From Aricia agestis (lineage: Eukaryota > Arthropoda > Insecta > Lepidoptera > Lycaenidae), in assembly GCF_905147365.1 (NCBI RefSeq), contig NC_056410.1:4067501-4131500 (forward strand): DNA of 64,000 nt. The letters run 5' to 3'. Shown here piece by piece: positions 1-11,646 of this stretch (position 1 is the first letter of the stretch; the number at the start of each line of letters is the position of its first letter). Position numbers and translations under genes: made by a program. The notes beneath the pieces were generated by a model. The model was not told the origin of the DNA. It did not search any database and worked only from the letters and a program-made list of their open reading frames with translations.

Positions 1-190
1 TCCATATTTCTATAGTAATATTATAAATACGAAAGTATGTCTGTCTGTCTGGCCGTCTGTCTTTCTGTCTGACTGTTAGTTATACCACTTCACGCCCAAA
101 CCGCTGACCCGATTTTGTTAAAATTTGGTATGGGGATACATCTAAGGATACTTTTTGTCCCAGAAAAATGTACGGTTTACATGTTTACAT
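1..190 (+). repeat. Helitron-like 5' fragment, cut by the window edge or truncated
   Basis: TAATATTATAAATACGAAAG, repeats of TCTGTCTG, CTTCACGCCCAAACCGCTGA and ATTTGGTATGGGGATA match the same family as 3655 and 21822. No CTAGT end is present. Confidence 0.45.
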
Positions 191-330
191 GTTCTATTAT
201 TATCAAAATACTAAGTAAGTAACAATAATTTACACAGCGGATACATTCATACAATGTCTGCTTGTCTTCGTCTGGCACTTTGGGAAAGTCATTACAAAGA
301 CATCGAACCTTGAATTTTTAATTTTTAATT

Positions 331-409
331 GCGTTACTATAAGCCTAAAAAAAAATTTTTAGGCTTATAGTAACGCAGCCCGCGTTACAATAAGCCTAAA
401 AATTTTTTT
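331..409. repeat. Perfect palindrome plus a third arm
   Basis: GCGTTACTATAAGCCTAAAA and its exact complement form a hairpin at 331-376. A third, slightly changed arm (GCGTTACAATAAGCCTAAAA) follows at 382-401. Confidence 0.6.
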
Positions 410-644
410 TGCTAAAATAATCACGTTTTAAATTAATAACCGCGCATCAGGATTATTAATACTCAACAATCCATACTAATATTATAAATGCGAAATCTCT
501 GTCTGTCTGTCTGTCTGTCTCGCTTTCACGCCAAAACTACTGAACCGATTGCAATGAAAGTTTGTACACAGTTATTCTAGAGTCTGAGAAAGGACATAGG
601 CTACATTTTGATGTGGGAAAATATCTTATTTCCATGAAAATATC

Positions 645-800
645 GATGAAAATGAATTCGCATTGCGCGTGGCCAGCGCTCATCCCGGGGGTCCTGGGTT
701 CGAGTCCCGCAGGCGGAACAAAAAGTTTTCAATGTTCCTGGGTCTTGGATGTGTATTAAAATAAAATTTCAAAAATCTTAAATATATTTTATGTATAATA
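645..800 (+). repeat. 5'-truncated tRNA-derived SINE
   Basis: Contains a B-box-like GGGTTCGAGTCCCGC, then AAAAAGTTTTCAATGTTCCT, GGGTCTTGGATGTGTATTA and an AT-rich tail. Same family as the full copy at 29555. The A box is lost. Confidence 0.6.
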
Positions 801-2151
801 TTATAAAAAATCCAGAAATATGCAATGAACATTTTAGTTCTAATACGATTCAACAATGGCGTTTTAATTTTACTTCATTGTAACATAGAACTAATCATAC
901 TTATTAGTTATTATGTTTTTGTTTATAGTTTTTAATACGTTAGAATAATATGTTTAATAATATTATCACTTGGTATAATAATAATCAATCTATCTTATCT
1001 TATAGAACTCCTACTGCATTTCTAATATATTAGAAATGCATGCATTATGAATGAATGAATGAATGAATATACTTTATTGCGCACATCACAGTTACAAACA
1101 CACACATAAAATAAAGAACAAATAAAATGAAGAGTTGACAACAGAAGGCGCTCTAAAATAAAGGAGTTCGAGTGTACCGTGTTGGCCTGTATTCCATCCA
1201 GAAAATATATCAATGCAATCAACATTTTAATTCTTATTAGGATTATTAATAGTCAACAATTTACTATCAATGTCAGCAGGACTCAAAGTTCAAAGTACCG
1301 AGGTGACGCCTCCCTTGAGCTCCACCTTCTAACTTCCAGCACCACACGGTCGCCAACTATTTCCTATCGATATTACACAATTATTGTAATTGTATGCGTA
1401 ATAATTACATAACAGTTAATAATTGCATGCTGCATAATAGAAAATCTTCGTGAAAAGGATAAATCACTTAATACATATTACCTAGGACTACGGCGAGGCT
1501 AACACCTGTCAATTATAAAATTATATCATTGGGATAAGGACAGGGCCGACTACCCTAGTAGGCACTATTGTGGTGGAGGTAAAGTGAGTAAGCGCTGCTG
1601 GCAATCAGCATTTTGCAAGCTCGTTAGTCAATTAATGGGAAAATACGTGTATAAACGGAGGTAAAACGTACATGGAGATTACAAATTGTAATATTATTAT
1701 TTTATTTAATGACTAAAAAATTACGAGGTGTATCATCTTAGGGGGCCGACAAAGTCAAAGGTTCTAGTAGAGAAGGCTATCCTTACGCATTACAACAGCT
1801 TTGAACTAAAACTTGTTATAATAATGGCTTTGCGTGCAATTGTTACAAAGACAATAAATTTATTATAACAGATAGGTAACGCATTTTACGAGCAGTGGCG
1901 TAGCAAAGAGGGGCGGTGGGGGTGGGCTGCATCGGGTGTCACCTTTTTGGGGGTGACAGTGCTTACACAAGTACACAATCGCTAGCAAAAAAATATTTTT
2001 CGGGGATTCCTCCATTAACACTAGCTCAGCTCTATGTATAATTCGGGGATTCCCGCAAAAAAGTCTGACGTTGTCGTGTAGATTCCCCGTCCTACTCGCG
2101 ATCACACTTTTTTATGTTATCTTTTCATCTGGTATGATGTTCTTCGGGAAA

Positions 2152-2598
2152 GGGCATTGTCCAAAAAAAATCACATGTACTTTTTATATTTTTTTTCGTT
2201 AAAATAGGGTATTTTAAGAATATAAATTAAATAATTTTGAAATTCATTGGCTAGTTTTTTCTCAATAAATTTTTAAAGTTTCGCTCTTACGTCATCATCG
2301 GCGGCCAATAATTGACCTCTGCAGTATGTTTTTTCCTTTCAATCTTTTCTATATATCTTCTTCATTATGTGAAAGCTGGTACGAGAAGCTTACCAAAAGT
2401 GCGAAACGTAATGTTGGTTGAATTTATTGCTAATTTAACGCCATTGAAGGTCAAACAAAGGTTAAACATACTTGTTCAAAAATATAAGTAACTAATGGGT
2501 ATTTTTCTCGTTTATATACCTACAGAAAAACGATCACTAACCTTATTCCTCAAAATGTTTTTGTAATCAGCAAAATTAAAAAAAAATGGACAATCCCC
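2152..2598 (-). mobile_element. About 460-bp inverted-repeat element, copy A
   Basis: Reverse-oriented copy of a sequence also present at 36057 and 63238. Ends are GGGCATTGTCC and GGACAATC(T/C)CC, which form short inverted repeats. It shares internal blocks such as TGACGTCATCATCGGC-like and TTAACGCCATTGAAGGTCAA. Non-coding. Confidence 0.65.
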
Positions 2599-2872
2599 AA
2601 TAAACGCTGCATAGATTGCATTGCAAAGTAAAGGTTTGACTGCTAGAAAATTAGAGGCACTTCTGTCATATCGAAGAAAAACTGGATGAAGAGGCAATAT
2701 AGACATTGCAACAAAAAAATCAAAATACTACCTACGATGTTCCAACAGAAAAACGACTTCGGCGTAAAAACGGATGGTTGGTGAGATGGTCAGCGATGCA
2801 GGACTCTTCAAAAAGATATTACCTATGTTGGCATGTCTTGAACGATTCAGGATTCACAGATACAGAAATATA

Positions 2873-3000
2873 CGTGGGAGAGCCATGCTTCGGCACGAAT
2901 GGTCCGGCGCGACCGGAAAAATACCACGTTCTCTCAGAAAACCGGCGTGAAACAGCGCTTGCGCTGTGTTTCGCCGAGTGAGTGAGTTTACCGGAGGCCA
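2873..3000 (+). repeat. 5'-end fragment of the same LINE family
   Basis: Starts GTGGGAGAGCCATGCTTCGG and ends at GAGTGAGTTTACCGGAGGCC, nearly identical to the 5' ends at 20537 (minus) and 22033. No LINE body follows. Confidence 0.65.
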
Positions 3001-3654
3001 ATGATGAAAAACTCAAAGCAGATAATATGTTACTACCGCGCGCGTTGTGAAGATTCAAATACGGCCCAATTGGGCTGTCGTTGCTTAGTCTGCATCGAGC
3101 GCAGCCACGAACGTGCTGCGTCTTGTCTTACCTAAATAAATTGAAAATGACGTAGTGCGTGTATCGAAAATGTATCAATTATGACTCGAAAGTAAACAAA
3201 ATACATGGAATCTCTTACCACATGTCTTGATTGCTATAAATACCTCGATTATTTACATTTTCAATTATTTTTTCGAACAATCTGGAAAAAATCGAATTTT
3301 CGTCATAGCTAAGGCGAAGAAAGAGACAGCGATACGATTCGATGTTTAAAAATAGAACTGTCTCTTTTATGTAAATGGTTTTTCGTATTTTTTGTTTCAC
3401 TTATCTGTCAAATTTGTCAATGTTTGCAATTTTGAATTTGAAAATTGCTCGGAAGAGATTTAAGCCAGAAAATAGTATGGACGTAACATATCTGTATAAG
3501 AAAAATATCATTAATTTTTTTTTTTAATCGGGACTTAACGCGACTTATTTAAGTAGTAATGCTACTACGAGTACATACTTTTTCTCGACGTTTCGGCCGT
3601 GTTGCAACGGCCGTGGTCACGAGGGGACTGCATAGAAAGTGATGAAGTGTATCG

Positions 3655-3818
3655 GTCTGTCTGTGACCTGATTGTACCGATTATTCTAAGATTTGGTATG
3701 GAGATATAGGTAAGTAGTTTAAGTAAAGGACATAGGATGCTTCTTATCCCGCAAAAATGTACGGTACTCGCGCGATAAACGAAGTTTCGCCCAACGGAGT
3801 TGCGGGCATCATCTAGTT
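3655..3818 (+). repeat. Helitron-like 3' fragment
   Basis: Shares ATTTGGTATGGAGATA, ACATAGGATGCTTCTTATCC, AAAATGTACGGT and CGCGCGATAAACGAA with the fragment at 21822, and ends CAACGGAGTTGCGGGCATCA then CTAGT. Confidence 0.5.
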
Positions 3819-3840
3819 TACAATAATGATCATTGAGGAG

Positions 3841-4556
3841 CAGTGTTGCCAACTTTATTTTTACCAACCCACCAAATGCGGCAGCGTAAACCACCAGAAA
3901 CCACTAAAACCTAAATGGCCCCTCAAACCACCAGAACTCCACTAAATAACGTAAGGACAACTACTACATACCTGAATATAATTTGAAAATAAAACAACAA
4001 CAATACCATGTACCACATAATTTGAACTTAGCTACTGGACCACCAGTACTTTCCACTACTTGCAACCAATCCTTTAGTCCTGGGTCACGTAACCAACAAT
4101 CACGAAACTTTTGGGTGCACTGTGGCTTGGGCATTATTATTGTGGGCTGTCACCAGCAGTATTTCCGGACCGATACGACCTGCAAACCTTCAAGAAAAGA
4201 ACGTATACCCTCTTAAAAGGCCGGCAACGCACCTGCAGCTCTTCTGATGTTGCGAGTGTCCATGGGCGACGGTAGTTGCTTACCATCAGGTGACCCGTTT
4301 GCTCGTTTGCCCCCTTATTTAATAAAATAAAAAAAATAAAAAAAATTGTTATCTATACATACCTACTATTTCACGTAATAAATAATAGCAAACTATACTT
4401 AATAACTACAAAAACTAGTGGTTTATCGTCCATGCTGACCACTAACTTAAATAAGCTAATCCACTAAAAAATCCACTAGCCACTAAAACCAAATTTTTCC
4501 CGCTGAAAGGCACGTCTATACCACCAGATCTAGTGGAAATTCCACTAGGTTGGCTG
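3841..4556. mobile_element. hAT-like element interrupting the THAP relic locus
   Basis: Begins CAGTGTTGCCAAC and ends GGTTGGCTG (reverse complement CAGCCAACC), flanked by TTGAGGAG (3833-3840) and ATGAGGAG (4557-4564), a 7-of-8 match. The interior has many CCACTAAAA/CCACTAGT repeats near both ends plus a captured LINE tail. The assignment rests on the CAGTGTTGCCA start and the 8-bp duplication. Confidence 0.45.
4140..4345 (+). repeat. 3'-tail fragment of the same LINE family
   Basis: Matches the 3' region of the LINE at 17.3 kb (CACCAGCAGTATTTCCGGAC, GGCCGGCAACGCACCTGCAG, TCAGGTGACCCGTTTGCTCG) and ends in an A-rich tail. It sits inside the hAT-like element at 3841-4556. Confidence 0.65.
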
Positions 4557-5130
4557 ATGAGGAGCCAAACTAAAAGCTCGAAGCAGATGGCGCCACCAGC
4601 GACTGGCCTTTGTTTACTACAAGTGTCAAATGAGTGGTTGCGATTTTCTATGTTTTATTTGTGTTGACGATCTATTTGACGATTGATAAAATATATTCTT
4701 TGTTTACTGTGAGTGAGCTGAAAAGTTAGCTTCGTAAGAGAAATGCGTCAGTGGTGAGCAAAAAGCCGATCTGAGCGAAAGGCAAACATAGTAATATTTT
4801 TAGATTATATTTCTTATTTCACAATTTGTTTAAATATGTTATCCTCATAACGAGTTTTTATTGCAAGATTGGAGGCGTATGATCGGAACCAAAACTTTGA
4901 CGATGGTTTGGGCGATCAAAAGGACAATTGTTTTATCTTTCCACACCCTAATACATTCAGAGACATGAACGCCAATTAACCTGTTCCAAGCATCAGCAAG
5001 CAGGAAATAATAGAATATCTGTAAAGGTATGTGTATATATAACATTATTAACATTTGTTTACTATCACAGATAAACGTGAAATATTTAGATATTATTCCA
5101 TCTTTTTACAGATTGAACACGGAACCAATG

Positions 5131-5406
5131 GCTAACTTTTATACAAATCTAGACATCTTCTGACCGCCCCTTACTCATGGGACACTATACATTTCGTAAG
5201 AAGAATATGCAAAGCTTGCAAAAGTGATGTATTTAGTAGACATTACAGTCTCTCAAGAAGGTGTAGACATATTATAGAGGAATGCTATTGTGAATGCGCT
5301 GCAGGAAATGGAATGGTGTATTTGCTAAGTGCAAACAATATGTCTGTGTCATGGTCATTCATGGCTTACATCCACTATCTTGAACCAGCAGTTTTTGAAA
5401 AATAAT
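5131..5406 (+). other. Unrecognised 91-codon open stretch, Cys-rich
   Basis: Open without ATG: LLTAPYSWDTIHFVRR, CKACKSDVFSRHYSLSRRC, RHIIEECYCECAAGNG, ending YIHYLEPAVFEK and TAA. A splice-acceptor-like TTTTTACAG precedes it at 5110, but that frame is interrupted near 5155, so it looks like the decayed last exon of something. The C-x-C-x-A-G-x-G part is faintly SWIM-like. I do not recognise the family. Confidence 0.3.
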
Positions 5407-5528
5407 TGTATAAAAATTATTTAAATGTAATATAACCAAACAATCATTGATATCAGCTTTTATTTATTTTTCATAATTTATTTTTCATAATACATTATCT
5501 AAAGTTACAACACATGAAACATAAAATA

Positions 5529-6075
5529 TTTTACTTGCTAATGGTTAATCCTATAATCCTCTCAGTATGAACACATTTTAGTACTTGCTGCAACTGTGGT
5601 GCAACGAGCTGCGGAATCCTTACAGTAACTTTTCTATTAGCAAACATGTCTTGAATTTGCTTTGACACTTGGTCATAAGATAGCCTATTCCCATTATTTG
5701 TCAATCACATAAAGATCTTGCATAATTATGCTAATAAACAGTAAGACAACACTACAACAGAAGCTCTGTATGTATTTCTTAAAAATATTTCTTATGTCTC
5801 AGCATCTGAAAATATATGTTATAATTTGTTATTGGTTTGTTTGTAAGAGGCATGTCTAGGAAATAATAAGTTTGGCTTTGGCTAGACATCATAATTTCAC
5901 AACTTACCTGTGTATTTACTTCTTTCAAAATAATCATCTTCTGTGAAATGAAGTGAACTTAAGCGTGCCATATTCTTTCCTTGAAATTCTTTATTCACAA
6001 GGCATTTCCTCACTTTTTCTTCACTTTGGGTCTTTGGAAAATATATGAACTCTCCAGTTTTTAAAACTCAAAGCC
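5529..6075 (-). pseudogene. THAP-domain pseudogene
   Basis: The minus strand from 6075 reads MPQCWALSFKN, then HIFSKDPK followed by a stop. In a shifted frame it continues RKCLVNKEFQGKNMARLSSL HFTEDDYFE up to a GTAAGT donor near 5907. The order (Cys near the start, F-x-K-D-P, then S-L-H-F) is that of a THAP finger with cysteines replaced (Phe and Ser where Cys is expected) and one frameshift. A further open segment at 5529-5700 (YDQVSKQIQDMFANRKVTVR ...) could be its last exon. Confidence 0.45.
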
Positions 6076-6434
6076 CAGCATTGAGGCATTTTTACGAAAA
6101 TTTATAAATAATACTCTTGTTTACAAAAAATGTATTGGATTTGACAGCTCTAATGTCAAATTTGATATTACGGTCAGTCGACGATGCGACGCCTATCGGC
6201 ATAAAAAGGCAGTTTTGCTCCTCATTGAAAAATTATTTTGAGGCAGCGTGCCGCGAATGCATTGACCTCAATAGTAAAAAAAAACAATAGTCATTGTCAA
6301 ATTGACATCTCTTGTTTCCAGTCAAAAGTCAAAACAAGAATGACCTATGTCAGAGTGGACTCTCGGTTGGGAAAATGATATCATAATTTATAAAATGAAG
6401 ATTTGTTTGTACCAGTAATGAAACTAATTAAGGC

Positions 6435-6449
6435 ATGAAAAATGGGTGA
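6435..6449 (+). promoter_or_regulatory. Four-codon upstream ORF overlapping the CCDC51 start codon
   Basis: An ATG seven bases before the CCDC51 ATG opens ATG AAA AAT GGG TGA, in another frame. Its stop lies just past the main start codon. If the transcript begins upstream of 6435, this could lower initiation or allow stop-restart at the main ATG. The sequence is certain; the function is inferred. Confidence 0.4.
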
Positions 6450-9400
6450 ACGATTCCGGCAGTTTTTCCAAAGAGTAAAAGACAAAATACAGTACCCCGC
6501 CCTTAAAACAAACAGCCGGGAAAAAGTCGACCAGCTGATTACCAAGTATGTACCAGCCACTAGAGTCAGTGAGATCGCCGAGAAGTTTAGGCATGAGAGT
6601 ATCACAAACAAAGTGAAAGAGTTGGTATCCAGATATGAAAAATTTACTGGCATCGAAGAAATTATGGCCATACAAAACACTGTAGTTGAAGCCCAGGTAT
6701 ATGAGTATTGTACATAATTTTACATCTCGCAATCACCTATTCATTACAAATGTGTAGCTTTTTGCCTCTAATGATTACAGGAGCGATTTATTACTGCCCA
6801 AGATAAAAGACGTGATCTTGGTAAAGAACTTGCATCAATTGAAGCCAGGCTGAAGGAGTTACATGCGGAGATGCAGAACATTATGAAAGGGGACGAAAAA
6901 TATCTACAGCTCTGCACAGAGGAACACAAGGTAGTGTTTAAAATATATAAATGGGCTTAATAGAGTTCTTATTAAAGTAAATATTTAAAGTAAAATATAT
7001 TATTATAGTAAATTGTGTCTTATTTAGTCTTAAAATAAAAATTTATTGCACAACATTTTTAGTTGATAATCCAAGAGCGTGCCCTGCGTACATTATTTTC
7101 TGATGCTGAGCGTGAGGAGAGGGAACTATTTGCCACCATGTCAGCTGCGGTAAAACTCGGTCATGAACGAGAACGGGCCCATGCTGAGAGGAATAAGTAC
7201 TGGTACATTGTTGCCTCTATACTAGGTAATTTATTGTTCATCAGCTAAATTTTTTTTAATATATATAACATTTTTATAATAAACAAAAAATGTTGTAATG
7301 AATAGTAATTTATTAACTGAATATTTATTACAGGCACAGTTCTCGGCATAGCTGGTTCCACAATAAACAATCGTCTCAAAATGGCAGAGTTTCGTGACCT
7401 AATGGAGCAGCAGATGGCCCGCAGTGCCAGTGTACTGTACACTATAGCTGGGGGAGGAACGGCCAGTCGAGCTGATATTACCGAGGCCATGAAAACAGAA
7501 TTTGCTTATCAGGTTACTTTATATTTTTGATTGTAAGATAAATAAGATCTATTTATCATTCCACTGCTTTTTATCTTATTTTTTATATTACTTATGTACA
7601 TAATATTTTGAAGTATTGGTATAATTTATTTTTTTAGGAACAACTTGCACAAAACTTGAATGAAATGAAAGATAATGTTGAGACACTAGTCAGCAAAACT
7701 GCTTCATTAATTGGTAAGTAATAATTTTCTCCCTCATGGTTGTAAAATGGCAGCCATTTTAGTTTTTCTTGGGCTTTCACACTAATCTGACCAATACTTC
7801 TTAGGGGCATATTAGATTATCATTTTAAATATGATCATATGAGCTTTTGCCCATGGCTTCGCTCGCGTTAAGAAGTATTATTATGTACAAACTTTCATCC
7901 CCTATTTGAACCCCTTGGGGTTGGAATTTATCAAAATCCTTTCTTAGCGGATGCCTACGTCATGACATCTACCTGCATGCCAAATTTTAGCCCGATCCGT
8001 CCAGTGGTTTGGGCTGTGAGTTGATAGATCACTATGTCAATCAGTCAGTCACCTTTGAGTTTTATATATATAGATAGGTATCCTGATCCACTATAAATGA
8101 TCATTTGATCATGTGTATTATAGTGCGTCAAGAAAGTGAAGAAATAAAAAAGATGTGGCAACATTGTAGTGTCATTCCTTTCAATTCAGCCCTAATGTTC
8201 GAATTGATATTGAAAATAACAATGTAATTATCAAAACATTAATCAAATAAATAAATTCAGAACATTTTTATCTCAAAAATATTATTAAAAAGTAGTTTTT
8301 AACCTTGTTTTTGAATTAACACCAATGTCAACGTGTATGTTACATAGGTTCTATTTCAGTTGTAATTATTATAAAAACGTGTAAGTAATAATTAGCTGTA
8401 TTTATTTTGGTAAGTGCACCTATAGAAAAAGTATTGAAATTGTTTTTTACCGAACAGCGACTTATGTTAAAATAATAAGCTAGAAAATAACAGTCTCATT
8501 GTATGATCTATGAATATAAAAGTAAAATAGGTTTTACATGAATTTGTTTATAAGTTACTGATGGACTTATTTATATTTTTAAAGAACAATATCGTATATG
8601 ACGTTGCGTCGCTGCGCGCTCGGTGCGAGTTACAAAGAACAAGCGCCTACACGTCATTACTTGTTTGTTCGTGGGTATATATTTCTAATAAGATAGTGTT
8701 CGATTGATTATTCCAATAAATAAAAGGATATAAAATAAAAAATTAAATATGGTGCCATATAGTTTTTAGTATGTAGAATCCAAAATCGCAATAAAATACA
8801 TTTCGTCTTATTTTTCCATAAGATTTTGTTCTTGGGACCCGTCGATATATATATACAAGAATTGCTCGTTTAAAGATATAAGATAATGATTTTTCTTATA
8901 AAGTATATTTTTACATCTTCGTATCTTATGATACCGAGATATGAAAATATACATTTATATTTTGATACATCTAAATACATCTCAATATATTTCTGTATAT
9001 TACGATACACCTCTTCTCTTCATAGGGTGTTCAAAAATTTCTGTGATTATATTATATTATATGATCTATCATACAGATAGACAGATACACACAGTGTTGC
9101 CACTTGCCACCTTAGCACAGCACTTCACAGCAGGTACTGCAGGCAGTCTGTTTCCCAGAGCCTATATTTTCAATCAAATATCTTCAATCCACATCGTTCT
9201 GTTTTTGGCACAATATGTAACAATGCGCGCATCAAAATTACAATCCGAATCATCTTCTGATGAACTATCTAGTGAATCTAATAGCAAGTAACTCGAAAGG
9301 CCATATAAAGGCCGTATTACAACATTAAAAATAAGAACAGCCTGTATAACACTTTAGCAGCTGAAATGTGCGTCAAGCGGGGCGGCTACCATTGAAATGT

Positions 9401-10021
9401 AGGGAAAGATACATTACATTACCTGTTGTGACTTGTGTGTGTGATACATTAATATAATGTAAAGATATACATCCCGGGATGTAATGTACCATCGAGGAAG
9501 TTGATTCCTATGCAATTGACAGACCAACGTTATTTGGTCGAATATGTCAATTCAATGTTAATAATTGTGGTCTATCAGCTGGGTTTGACGCAACGCAACC
9601 AAACTACTTAGGTCCCCGATTTGCATAGGAATCAACTTCTCTGATAGTACATTAATATACATTACCTGCTCTGTCTGTGACGAACTTATGGCATACATCA
9701 TGACATATGATGTATGCCATTTGTAACTGTGTAATTAGTAATTACTAATGAAAGTTATATTTTACAGAGCACATAAATCATCAGCAGCATGTCACTGAAA
9801 CACAAATCCGAGAGCTGAAGAGATTGATTGTGGCTGCTTCACAAAATAGCGCCAAGTCCGATGCAGAAATAACCAAAGCTCTGTCAGTGGTCCATCAAGA
9901 TTTGGATGATGACAAGAAGGTTGAACCACCAGCTGCACAAACTAACCAAATTCTGACGACTCTGGGAATTTTCATGTGTGCTGTGGTGATTTTCACCAAC
10001 ATTCTTGGGCGAATGAGTTGA
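6442..10021 (+). CDS. CCDC51: CCDC51 / MITOK, mitochondrial potassium-channel subunit, complete
   Basis: Six coding exons, 6442-6696, 6781-6930, 7063-7225, 7334-7512, 7638-7713 and 9768-10021, join in phase to 358 residues plus stop. All introns are GT-AG. The protein starts MGERFRQFFQRVKDKI, continues with a long charged coiled coil (about residues 50-160), and has two hydrophobic segments: one around YWYIVASILGTVLGIAG and one near the C-terminus around ILTTLGIFMCAVVIFTNILG. Two membrane spans flanking a soluble helical stretch are the pattern of CCDC51 (MITOK). In vertebrates this inner-membrane protein forms the ATP-sensitive mitochondrial K+ channel with ABCB8; function here is by homology only. 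The start is the first possible ATG in this exon because an in-frame TGA lies two codons upstream. Human CCDC51 is somewhat longer (about 411 residues), so an upstream leader exon cannot be excluded. The 2-kb intron 5 holds a LINE tail and other repeats. Confidence 0.85.
7835..8080 (+). repeat. RTE-type LINE 3' tail in CCDC51 intron 5
   Basis: Contains GCCCATGGCTTCGCTCGCGT, TTAGCGGATGCCTACGTCAT, CGATCCGTCCAGTGGTTTGG and ends in TTTTATATATATAGAT. A widespread lepidopteran LINE tail. Confidence 0.5.
8119..8200. repeat. Decayed half-copy of the TA-flanked MITE family
   Basis: TAGTGCGTCAAGAAAGTGAA and GTGGCAACATTGTAGTGTCA match one arm of the elements at 46766 and 49363. The second arm is missing. 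Confidence 0.45.
9486..9650. mobile_element. 165-bp MITE, copy 1 (CCDC51 intron 5)
   Basis: Ends are GTACCATCGAGGAAGTTGAT and its near reverse complement (AATCAACTTCTCTGATAGTAC). Nearly identical to 33258-33421. Confidence 0.7.
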
Positions 10022-10262
10022 TTTACTATATTATTTATTACAAAGGGGTTATCCAAAGGTATTCTTTTTAAGATAAGAGTATTCATTATGCTTGCATATT
10101 TCTCATCACAAAATGTTTATGTTAATCTTGGTTTACAGTGTACTTAGTTATTCTACAATCTTGCCTAGGTTGAAAAATAGAATTCTTTATTTTCTATTGC
10201 AATCACTAAAAAATTAAAGTTTTTTTGTACTCTCTTTCTACTCAATTTTTTGTTTCCTTCAA

Positions 10263-10311
10263 AATTATCTGGAAAGTTTGTAAAATATAGTTACAAACTT
10301 TCCAGATAATT
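10263..10311. repeat. Perfect 21-bp-arm hairpin downstream of CCDC51
   Basis: Arms 10263-10283 and 10291-10311 are exact complements (AATTATCTGGAAAGTTTGTA...), with a 7-nt loop. It lies about 240 bp after the CCDC51 stop, so it may be in the 3' UTR. Confidence 0.6.
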
Positions 10312-10500
10312 ATTAAAAATATTTTGTCGTCACTAAACAGTTGGCTTAAATCCTAAATTATATACTGATTAAGCTATAAATATTGAAATGTGATACTATC
10401 AATACTTTGTTATAATTTAATTCTAAAAACATTAACATTTTGCCCTTCAATGATTACTCTCTCTAGTAAGAACAGAACAGAATAGGGAATAATAATTTTT

Positions 10501-11048
10501 GGCCCTGCTTAACTTTGCAGATGTTAGTCTTAGGAGTGTTTAACTCTTAAGGTTGAGTTGCACCAGAGGCGTGGTTAAAGTTAAAGTTATGGTTATAGTT
10601 AAGGCTAATTTAACTTTAACCTTAACTTTGACCACAGTATTTGAAGAAGACGTTGCTGTTTTATAAGAACCCACCTTTAGGTGGGGTTGCACCAACTTAC
10701 TTTAACTATAACTAACTACAATGCAAAATGTCAAATCTTTGGTTAAAGTTAAAAATGGACGCCATCAAGACGCATTATTTAACCATAACCATAGAGCTCG
10801 ACAAGGCTTTAAATGCATGTGGCGAAAAAAGGAACTAACGCTGTCATCATACAAAAACGCCATTTTTGACAGTTCTCCTTTACCAGCAGCGCCCCCGCCC
10901 ACGTTCTTATAAAGCCTTGTCGGACCAGCAACGTCTTCTGTCAAATTCTGTGGTCAAAGTATACCATAACTTTAACTTTAACCACGCCTCTGGTGATACC
11001 TAACCTAAGACTATCTACTACTACTAATCTGCAAAGTTAAGCAGGCTC
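10501..11048. mobile_element. Three nested inverted-repeat elements after CCDC51
   Basis: Outer pair: CTTAACTTTGCAGATgTTAG (10506) against its reverse complement near 11018-11042. Middle pair: ACCAGAGGCGTGGTTAAAG (10561) against CTTTAACCACGCCTCTGGT (10978-10996). Inner pair: CGACAAGGCTTTA (10799) against TAAAGCCTTGTCGG (10910-10923). The symmetrical Russian-doll layout indicates successive insertions. Non-coding. Confidence 0.55.
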
Positions 11049-11503
11049 CAACTAAAAACACTCACACAAACACATTCAGTGTGAGGGGGACAGGGATATA
11101 TTTAATAATATTAATTATGATATTTTTTAAGACAGATAAGTACTTAAAAAACATTTCAATTTTACAATTTTTACAATACAATTTCAGAAAACTGTTTGAG
11201 TTTTTACCTGAGGTTTTTACTAAAGAGTGTAATTTAATTTTTAAAATTAAGTTTTAGTAAGTTCAAATTCTACCCAGTAAGTAATCAATTGAGTGTCTGC
11301 CATATGCTTCACATAATTTTATCGAATTTTATTTGTTTACTTATCCCCAACCCTGCACTAGTAAAAATATTGAAATAATGCATTAATATGTTCTACAATG
11401 TTTTAACCTTAGCGCCATACTTAGATACATTTAATTATTATGCGTGATTAACCTTTAATTTAATCAAAAATTTAATGAAGAGTTGACAAATGTATTGGGC
11501 TTA

Positions 11504-11643
11504 GCCCCAATTTCACCAACGACTGTTAAAGTTAACGCCGGAATTAGTATGACGTTACCGCTTTCGATTTTCATATGAATGAAAGAGAAGACATTACATT
11601 TTAACAAGCTGTTAACACTAACAGACGTTGGTGAAATTAGGGC
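11504..11643. mobile_element. PIF/Harbinger-like MITE with TTA duplication
   Basis: 140 bp with termini GCCCCAATTTCACCAACG and CGTTGGTGAAATTAGGGC, flanked by TTA (11501-11503 and 11644-11646). TTA duplications are typical of PIF/Harbinger-derived MITEs. Confidence 0.6.
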
Positions 11644-11646
11644 TTA

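Larger units (their letters stand above)
4557..6235. other. Decayed locus with THAP-like remains, flanked by ATGAGGAGC inverted repeats
   Basis: The left edge reads ATGAGGAGCCAAACT. The right edge, read in reverse, is ATGAGGAGCAAAACT. Between them lie the broken THAP-like exons on the minus strand and an open stretch of unknown origin on the plus strand, described separately. The shared termini hint at a DNA transposon carrying a THAP-type transposase, but I could not find a convincing target duplication. Confidence 0.35.

Noticed and set aside
8886..9291. 116-codon plus-strand frame in CCDC51 intron 5
   Set aside because: Low-complexity Tyr/Ile-rich start in AT-rich DNA; no family resemblance and lies in an intron.
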